From Spirogloea muscicola (taxonomy: Eukaryota > Streptophyta > Zygnematophyceae > Spirogloeales > Spirogloeaceae): a stretch of DNA of 13,854 nt. How positions within the stretch are numbered: the stretch's first letter is position 1; every line of letters starts with the position of its first letter. Below the pieces are notes generated by a model that searched no databases, had not been told where the DNA came from, and was given only the letters and a program-made list of their open reading frames with translations. The stretch covers positions 260,070-273,923 of the forward strand of contig WELB01000177.1 of NCBI GenBank assembly GCA_009602725.1, in the 5' to 3' direction. Made by a program: the position numbers and the translations under genes. Below, piece by piece: positions 1-6,420 of this stretch.

Positions 1-628
1 CCTGGCCGTATCGCTTCAACGCTCCCTTGCCCACGCCGTCCACACGCGAGCAGGCCGTGCTATGGCCGCCGCCTCTGGGTCTCGGCGGAGTGCCTCTTTC
101 CCTGCAGCGAGCTACTCAGACCTGATGTTGCTCACTCGTGGGTACTGAGCTTCCCTCTGCATCGTCTCTGTGTTCTGCAGTGTTTTGTAGTGTAGTCCTT
201 TTCCGGCTCCTCTTTCTTTGGCTTTGGACACTGTCCATTCTTTTTTGGGCTGGCTTTGCCAGCCCCTCTTCTCTATGGGCGCGCACTTCTTCTTTGTGCT
301 TGGCCACTCTGGCCCTCCATTACTCCTCCCCCCTTCTGCCATAGCCTCTTCAGGCCCCGCAGTCGCTGCTTAGCCCTTAGTTTGGCCCCTTCGAACCTTG
401 TCAATTTTTTTCGGGTTGGCTTCTCACAGCCCTTGCCCCCATTGGGAAAGCCACTTCTTCTCCATTACTCATTTCACAGCCGCTCTTTCAATATCAGCAG
501 CCGCATTCCTAAGAACTTACTCAATATCACCCGACACACACTCCATACCCGTCTCTGGGAGCACGCAGGGCCAACGCGCGCGCCTGGCCTGGCCGGGCAC
601 TCGGCGCCTCCTCTCCCCGAGGCCCACC
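1..628. other. Upstream region of the SixA-like gene, no supported gene
   Basis: No confident gene is seen here. The stretch from about 140 to 540 is strongly pyrimidine-rich on the + strand and holds a diverged direct duplication (entered separately). From about 560 the base composition becomes very GC-rich and this continues into exon 1 of the phosphatase, as at the starts of the other genes here. The first 55 bases read on the minus strand give a short peptide containing VDGVGKGALKRYG, which resembles the helix-hairpin core of HRDC domains, but it runs off the window and no upstream exons fit between it and the + strand gene. I treat it as unproven. The region most likely holds the promoter and 5' UTR of the gene starting at 629. 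Confidence 0.4.
240..473. repeat. Diverged direct duplication, pyrimidine-rich
   Basis: Two imperfect copies lie at about 240-328 and 405-473. Both begin with a T-run followed by GGGYTGGCTT, continue with an AGCCCYT segment, then CACTTCTTC, and end at the identical CTCCATTACTC (315-325 and 460-470). The spacing differs between the landmarks (about 166 at the left end, 145 at the right), so there are indels. It lies upstream of the SixA-like start and could be a decayed local duplication. No function is evident. Confidence 0.45.
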
Positions 629-2384
629 ATGCCCCTGCCCGCCGGCCTCGCGCCGCCACGGCCGCCGCCCCTGCCCGACTATCAAGTCCCGCCCTGCCAG
701 CCGCTCCTCCGCCGCGCCGCCACCCGCCTGCACCGCGGCCGCCCCCGCACCCCCCTGCCGGCCTGCTGCGCGGCGCCCGCCAGCACTCCGCGCCGGCTCA
801 TCCTGCTGCGCCACGCCAAGAGCTCCTGGGCCGACACCTCCCTCCACGGTTCGCGCCGCCCCCCCGCTGCTCCCCGGTGTGCCGGGATGGTGGCTGTTGC
901 CCGCCCACCTCTGACCTCAGTCGCCTTTGCGGCCGCCAGATCACGAGAGGCCGCTGAGCAAGCGCGGCCGCGAGGGCTCTGCCAGCGTCGCCCACAAGCT
1001 CTCCCAGATGGGCTGGCTCCCAGACGTGATCCTCTGCAGGCAAGGCAGCTGCTCAGCTTGCTGCTCGGTCGGCCCGGGGGCCTGATTGAGCTTCCACTCT
1101 GGTCCATCCGCCCTCCTCCTTTGCTCGGCCTGTGTACCAAGCCGACGGTCCTTGCCTGTGCCACAGCGACTCGACGCGCACTCGGGAAACGCTGGAGCTG
1201 ATGAGCCAAGCGGAGCCGCGGCTTCGGCAGGTGGTAGCTGGTGGCTGAGAACTCAGTCTGTGCTGCATGCTCAGCTCTCAAGCCTCGATACAGTACATCT
1301 ACAATGTCCGCTCAGCATGTACTCAGCCACAAAATGTCCTGTCTCGTTGTCAGGCTTGCTTGCCAGAGTCCCCGGCTTGCTGCAGCCAGAGGAGCGTCAC
1401 TGGCCAGGGATGCAAGGCTCTGTAGCATCTGACAATTGCAGGGAGAGCTGTCAAGGTGTGGCAGGCTGATGTCAGGTTCTTGGGAAGTTACTACACCGTG
1501 GCAGCCATGGATGGGCAGACGGCCATGCACCTGCAAGAGACGGTGTTGCAGTACTCCCCAGACTCCACATCATGCGTCATGTGAGATTGGCCCCCTGTTG
1601 TGGCCACACTCGTTCCTACTCTCTACCTGTCAATGTCAAGCAAGTTTCTCCTGTGTCGCCTTCCTCCTATGGACTCTGTCCCCCTGTGTCTGGCCGTACT
1701 TGCTCCTATCCTTCACCCACATAGTTTGCAACAACCTCTTGCAGTCCAGTCGTGTCCACCTGTTACTCTGGCTTCTGTGCACGTTGTCCTTCAGCCTTGC
1801 CCTTCATCCATAAAGACATTGTACTCAGCGACAACGGGCTGCTGACGACATCTGTTATTTGCCATGACGTTACTAGATACCTGCTACTCACTTGAGGTTC
1901 TCCTTGGACTGAATTCCTTATGCCAGGAGAAGCTGAGTAGCAAGTCTGTCAAGTCAAGTAGCAAATCCGACCAGTGGGCCTTTTGGGCAGTGCATGTGTT
2001 TCCGAGGTCAACGGTCAAGCGCCAGGGAGCATATTTTGCAAAGTTTGAGGACTACTTTTGAGTGATCAACAGGTGTATGGGACATAACAGAGGGTGGGAA
2101 GAGGCTGCCAGCGATCTCTCGGGTCGCAGGGTGGAACTGAAGACTGCCAATGCTGCCCTCTTGGAGGCCACAGCAGAGTCTTGGATGCAGGTACGAGATT
2201 AGTCTGCTCAGCCTTATACCCATCCTTGCAACAGCCTCACTCTGTCTACCTTGACAGGGTGTGCACAAAGCTATGCTTGTACAAAGCACCTGTTTACATT
2301 GCCTGTCGGTGCGTTCAGGCCTTCAAGAAGGGTGGCTGGAGATTACATGCTATTGTAGTACCAGAAGCTGCTCAGCCATCTTGA
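629..2384 (+). CDS. sixA: SixA-like phosphohistidine phosphatase (histidine phosphatase superfamily), organelle-targeted
   Basis: Six exons: 629-848, 940-1039, 1167-1230, 1465-1580, 2073-2190, 2319-2384, giving 227 codons with consistent phases. Residues 57-67 read RLILLRHAKSSW, the phosphohistidine-acceptor motif (R61-H62) in the RHA form typical of SixA. HERPLSKRGR at 75-84 is the conserved SixA helix. R111/R113 lie in the STRTRET segment that matches the family's SxxxRAxxT element. MGHN at 169-172 supplies the second catalytic histidine (H171). The C-terminal GGWRLHAIVVP matches the last strand of the fold. Bacterial SixA removes phosphate from histidine of phosphotransfer (HPt) domains and PTS proteins; the plant and algal substrate is not settled. 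The start was chosen because ATG 629 has a good CCACC context. It adds about 55 Arg/Pro/Ala-rich residues before the fold, probably a chloroplast or mitochondrial transit peptide (inference). Intron 2 has GC-AG borders. It converges on the P4H gene. Confidence 0.85.
1040..1166 (+). other. GC-AG intron (intron 2 of SixA-like gene)
   Basis: The donor reads CTGCAG|GCAAGG and the acceptor TGCCACAG|CGAC. Joining here completes a split serine codon and gives VILC-SDSTRTRETLEL, which fits the family. The only nearby GT donor (GACGTGATC, GT at 1026) breaks the frame. AG|GCAAGG is the usual strong consensus for GC donors. Confidence 0.8.
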
Positions 2385-3082
2385 GAGGCTTGGCTGGGTA
2401 ACGTCCATCCTCCATCTCCTGTTACCTACTTGTACAGCATAGATACCTGGTTTCTATGCTGGACTCACTCAGTCACTTGGGCTGTAATACTCTAGACATG
2501 GATTGTCTTTCACATCATGAAATACGAATAAAGTGTGAAGACTTGTTGAGGACTTGTTGCACTTGCAGACTCATCCAGTCCGCAGCTGAGCTGCTTGGAT
2601 GTTCTTGACAAACCACATAATATGCAAGGCAGCACGCCTGATTCAAAGCTCATGGACGTCAGCAGCACCCGTTGCAACAGATAACAGTCACAGAAAAATG
2701 CCATGTCAGACCTGGCCTTTCAACAAGTGCAACACTCCAACAATAAGCAAGATTAAAACACCTCCTTGTACTCCTGTGAATCGCACTCGGCCTCAAAAAA
2801 GTACGGTGCAACGAGGCGGGGCGGGTATAAGAAACAGTATACATGGAGCTCACGTCTAGATGATTCTGCAGGACTGCTTTGGGCAGAATGCCAGCCGCCC
2901 AGCACAGAATGCCCATCTAGCTTTCTGCTCCAATCGGCAGCTTGTGTGCAGCAGGGTCTGAGTTGACCCATGTAAAGAGGTAATGGCGAATGCATTGCAG
3001 CACGTAAGCTGGCCTCAAGCTACCCCTTCCCAGGAGTTTCTTATAGACCTACACACAGACAGTGGTAAATGAAGGCCTTCCA
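2385..3082. other. Convergent 3' spacer between SixA-like and P4H genes
   Basis: The two genes end towards each other across 698 bases. No conserved protein is recognisable in any frame; the short open frames lack family similarity and splice into nothing. The spacer must hold both 3' UTRs. Near the + strand stop there is a hairpin and a TGTAA motif (entered separately); AATAAA also occurs at 2527-2532 on +. No clear signal was found for the minus-strand gene. Confidence 0.6.
2436..2487 (+). promoter_or_regulatory. Possible 3' UTR hairpin plus TGTAA polyadenylation signal
   Basis: AGCATAGA at 2436-2443 pairs perfectly with TCTATGCT at 2453-2460, giving an 8-bp stem about 50 bases after the phosphatase stop. 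TGTAA, the common polyadenylation signal of chlorophyte algae, follows at 2483-2487. A plant/animal-like AATAAA is 40 bases further on, so which one works is unknown. Confidence 0.3.
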
Positions 3083-5562
3083 CTATCGTATTCCAGCTTC
3101 ATAGCGATCACGGATCCACTTGGTGGCCACCCACTTTTCGCCCTTTACCACAGGGCAGCTGCCATGTAAGGACGCCTGAGATCACAACATGGCAGCTTAT
3201 CAGCTAAATAACAAACCTATACAGGCATTAAGCAATCACGAGGGTGCCAGGCGACTAAAGGACTTTAAGAGGCTTCTCAGCAGGACCCCATTTCCAGGAG
3301 GCCAGGAAGCCAGCCTTGATCTCTGATTCAGAGAGAGATACAAGCATGTAGTTCTTGTAGGCAGTAGTCCGATGTACTGTAGCGCGCAAGCCATGCATCA
3401 CAGCAGACAGGCTGTTTTGCAAGCTGCTCCTCTGCTGATCTACAGTCTGTGTTTTCGGATGATTTGAGAATTGCAGAGACGGATTAACAGAGCATCTTAC
3501 ATCTCTTGCCTCTTAGCATCAGCTGGCGGCAACCCAAGAATGAAAGGACGCATTGACCTTGCATAAAGAATGTCAGGAGTAGAATGCTCACAGGGTCTAT
3601 GGTGCCATTGTGCATGAGCGACCAGAATAACAGTGCATCTCCTTGTCGTGGCTTCACCTTCAAGCCGATACAGGCCCTAAAGTCGTACGTGTTATCCATG
3701 TTGTCATAGTTCTGCTCAAGACGAGTGAAGTTGTGTCAAAGTGATCACATCGCCCCTGCCTGGGCCATTGTGTCAATAGAAGTGTCAGTAATTATCCTCA
3801 CAAGCAAACTCCAGCTGAGAAATTGTCCTGCTGCTAACCTCATAAGGAAAGATGGTCTCCCCTCCTTCATCTACATCCGTGAGGTAGAGTAGAAATGACG
3901 CAATCTGCGCGTCACAAGTTGTTCATGAGCAGACTGTAGCACTGGAAAGGATTGCTTGTGAAGAGAAGCGCTTTCATTTATCCGAGCAGCAGAACAGCCC
4001 CAAGTTGCTTCCTCAATTGCATGACTCAGCAACACCTGGAATGAAGGTCAATATGATCGACTGCAAGCACAAGGCCACGTTCAATGCCGATCATACTAGG
4101 AGAATGAACCCAGTACCGAGCCAGTACTTGACTGCTATAGCTTCATAAACACCTTGACTTCTGTGGCTCCGTTGTGGCCACTCGGATGGTGTGTATGAGT
4201 ACTGAGGATCGCAAGTGCTTACCCTTTGACTTGACTGGGGCCCATACTCGGAGGGATTAAAGCTGTCGTAATGAGAGTTGTACTTCTGACCAATCTCGTA
4301 CCGCAAAATGTTGAAGGCCTGTCGCAGAGGGCTCTTGAGGTGCTGTTCAGCTGTGGCTTAGGTGCAGATGCGGGCAAGGCCGCGCTAGTCCGGTGAGGTG
4401 TGCAATCTCATGGTGCAAGGGCACCTGCTGAAGAGGGGTGAGTCTACAGTGGCACATGCTAGCAGGTCAACTGGTGCTGCTAACGCTTCTCATCCACGGC
4501 ACCCACCTCTCCGTGCTCCACGGGCGTCATGGTGGCTGTGGCCATCTTCCTCTCCACCCAGGCCAATGCTCCATCAGGATTGCCTCTAGCGCTGAGGAAA
4601 GTGCCAGAGCTGTGCAACATGGTGCAGGTCTGGCTTCCATCAGTGAGCAGCCCGCGAGCGTCATGCGGGGGCCATAATGTCTGGTGTGAGTGCCCAGCAT
4701 GCAATTGAGTGTGACTGACGGGGCATGGAGGCACAATGCACCTGGTGCGGATGTCCTTGGTGTTTTCGGCGCTCTCCCCCTCACGCAGGGCCAGGCCCGA
4801 GGGCGTGAGGCGGGCCCTCGCCAAGGCCACAATCTCCTCACACCGCGCCTTGTCGGCGAAGCCCGGGAAGAGGTAGGCGCGCGGGTGCCAGCTCAGTTGC
4901 TGGTTTGCCGTCATGTAAGAGGGTTGTCAGGCTGCAGCCATGTGCAATACGTGCAATCTGACTTGGCTTTGCCGACGCTCGCGAGGCCCCCTCGGACGAA
5001 CTGGGCCGCCGTATGGCTTGTGAGCCGAGTCGCGACACTCCCAGGTGCTCGAGACATGGCAGCAGCCGTGAGAAGCGGCTGGGAAGAGCCGGCAGGAGGG
5101 AGTAGGACGAGTCGCGCATGGCGAGGACGGGGCTCGGGCATGCTGCAGCACCTGGTAGGGGATGACGGAGACGTGGGAGTTGCCGGTCTTGCCGGGCTTG
5201 TGCAGCTCGTACGACCGGAGCTCGCGGAGCTGCCGGGCGCTGCTGAACTCGCCGCTCTTGATGCCCTGGGCGACGTCGTCGACGGCGCCGGCGTCGCCGC
5301 TGCCGCCGCTCGGCGTCCTCAAGTCGGGGACGGCCTGCAGTCGCGGCAGGGGCGAGAGCATTGGGGGCAGTGAGGGGGGGGCGGAGGCCGTGGGGCTGCG
5401 CTGCTGCGCAGTGGGGGAATGGCGGCGTGCCTTGAGGGGCTTGCCGCCGTAGAGGTAGCCGAAGAGGAAGCAGAGGAGGCAGAGGCCGAGCGCCAGCGGC
5501 AGCGGCAGGCGCGACGAGAGCGGCCCGCGCGCCCGGCCGTCGGAGCGGGACTTGGAGCCCAT
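3083..5562 (-). CDS. P4H: Membrane-anchored prolyl 4-hydroxylase (2-oxoglutarate/Fe(II) dioxygenase)
   Basis: Seven exons in transcript order: 5562-5152, 4899-4742, 4609-4507, 4318-4223, 3904-3839, 3711-3592, 3175-3083, giving 348 residues. Residues 1-18 are basic, about 19-38 form one hydrophobic helix (type II signal anchor), and 40-100 are a Pro/Ser-rich stem. The catalytic domain starts at QLSWHPRAYLFPGF (about 138). The iron ligands are H240 and D242 in SHYDSF and H322 in SLHGSCP; K332 in GEKW should bind 2-oxoglutarate. GGET and GDALLFW are also present. The family hydroxylates prolines of secreted hydroxyproline-rich glycoproteins in the ER/Golgi, allowing O-glycosylation of wall proteins. 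ATG 5562 has an excellent GCCGCCATGG context and places the anchor at the N-terminus; an in-frame ATG at 5778 would add 72 low-complexity residues. It is divergent from the pTAC5-like gene. Confidence 0.93.
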
Positions 5563-5808
5563 GGCGGCAGCCGGGGGGGGCGCGGGGCAAATGCGGGGGG
5601 AGGGCACGCCGGCGCCGGCGCCCGACGGAGCGCGGGAGGGAGGGCCTTCCGAACGGGAAGCGCCAACAAGGAGACGGCTGGGCAGGGGTCGCGGGCCGCG
5701 GCGCCGCCCCCGTCGCCCCGCACCGACCGCCGTCCCACTCCCACTCGGTGCGCGGCCACCCTTTCCGTTCCGTTCCATGCCATTGCGAACGACCGAGTCT
5801 TCCCAGTA

Positions 5809-5831
5809 CAGTCAAACCTTGTTATAGGCAC
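5809..5831 (+). repeat. Left terminal inverted repeat
   Basis: It matches the reverse complement of 6256-6278 at 22 of 23 positions; the single difference is A versus C at the eighth base. Preceded by TA at 5807-5808. Confidence 0.85.
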
Positions 5832-5963
5832 GTCGGCCGGTTTGGCGAAAGCATGTGACTATATCGAGGGTGTGCTTGTTCGTTGTAGAGGCACTATTGC
5901 CCCCACATGTGCTTCTACCGTGACAATCAGCAATACATCAGAACATATTGGAAATGGCTTCTT

Positions 5964-6064
5964 GGGTTTAGGTTTAGGGTTAGGGCTTTTAAAACTAGAC
6001 CCTAACCCTCGACCTAATCCCTAAACCCCACACCCTAAACCCATAAACCTCAGCCCTAATCCCC
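5964..6064. repeat. Degenerate telomere-like repeats in fold-back orientation
   Basis: Positions 5964-5985 read as TTTAGGG/TTAGGG-type units on +. After a short AT-rich centre (CTTTTAAAACTAGA), 5999-6064 carry degenerate CCCTAAA-type units, the same motif on the other strand. The two halves can pair as an imperfect hairpin. The G-strand-then-C-strand order is the orientation expected of two joined telomere ends. The block is bracketed by near-identical direct repeats, GAACATATTGGAAATG at 5941-5956 and GAACATAGGAAATG at 6071-6084. Confidence 0.75.
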
Positions 6065-6139
6065 TGTAGAGAACATAGGAAATGTGTGAGTTTGTTTTCC
6101 TATAGGCACTTCTAGTGGGGAAATCTGCCCCGAAAAACT

Positions 6140-6159
6140 GTGCCTGTACATACAGGCAC
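6140..6159. repeat. Short palindrome inside the transposon
   Basis: GTGCCTGTA and TACAGGCAC are perfect 9-bp arms around a 2-base spacer. The arms resemble the inner part of the terminal repeats (GTGCCTATA), so this looks like an internal, inverted copy of the subterminal motif and a possible transposase-binding site. Confidence 0.55.
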
Positions 6160-6255
6160 GTTCCTATATCGAGTCACATTTGCCTGGGGAAGAAAGTGCT
6201 TCCCGCAAAATGGTGCCAATATTGGGGTTTTGCCCTAATGTGCCTACATCGAGAG

Positions 6256-6278
6256 GTGCCTATAACAAGGGTTGACTG
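6256..6278 (-). repeat. Right terminal inverted repeat
   Basis: Inverted partner of 5809-5831, followed by TA at 6279-6280. It ends 37 bases before the upstream candidate ATG and 142 bases before the preferred ATG of the pTAC5-like gene. Confidence 0.85.
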
Positions 6279-6420
6279 TACAGTACAGGGCCAGCCTGAC
6301 GGCTCCGCGTAGTGCATGGAGGTCAGCTCCCCATGCCCTTCCCTTTCTGCATGCACCGCGCCTGGCCTTCACAGCCGCCGCTTCCCTTCCGGCCGCCGGC
6401 TGGCCCCCCGCCCCGCCCAC

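Larger units (their letters stand above)
5809..6278. mobile_element. Non-autonomous TIR transposon (MITE), Tc1/mariner-pogo type, TA target site
   Basis: The ends are 23-bp terminal inverted repeats (5809-5831 and 6256-6278), identical at 22 of 23 positions, beginning CAGTCAAACC on the left and, in reverse complement, CAGTCAACCC on the right. Both are flanked by TA (5807-5808 and 6279-6280), the target duplication of Tc1/mariner and pogo/Tigger elements, whose termini commonly start with CAGT. The interior has no transposase reading frame. It carries repeated GTGCCTATA/TATAGGCAC-like motifs in both orientations (near 5824, 5886, 6102, 6140, 6151, 6240 and 6256), two TATATCGAG motifs (5860 and 6165), and a telomere-like block. 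It is therefore a dead or trans-mobilised derivative. The superfamily call is inference from ends and target site only. Confidence 0.82.
5563..6420. promoter_or_regulatory. Divergent promoter region of P4H and pTAC5-like genes
   Basis: The two start codons face away from each other across 858 bases. Of these, 470 belong to the inverted-repeat element at 5809-6278. The remaining flanks, 5563-5808 and 6281-6420, are GC-rich and continuous in composition with the adjoining first exons. I could not identify a convincing TATA box or other core element. If the alternative upstream ATGs at 5778 (P4H) and 6316 (pTAC5-like) are used, only about 30 and 37 bases of non-transposon DNA separate each gene from the element. 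Confidence 0.55.

Noticed and set aside
2385-3082. A small gene in the SixA/P4H spacer (open frames of 60-90 codons on both strands)
   Set aside because: Their composition matches UTR/intron DNA, they overlap each other on both strands and none shows a known motif or splice partner.
4319-4342. A longer P4H exon 4 using the acceptor GAACAG at 4343
   Set aside because: It would insert eight residues (HLKSPLRQ) before AFNILRYEIG. The acceptor GCGACAG keeps the family spacing HGE-AFNILRY exactly.
5162-6024. Long + strand open frames over P4H exon 1 and into the transposon
   Set aside because: They are shadows of GC-rich minus-strand coding sequence, with low-complexity Arg/Gly/Ala content and no recognisable domain.
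5807-6284. Target duplication longer than TA (AGTA or GTAC) at the transposon
   Set aside because: Left flank CCCAGTA and right flank TACAGTACA share only TA directly at the element borders; the nearby AGTAC repeat does not abut both ends consistently.
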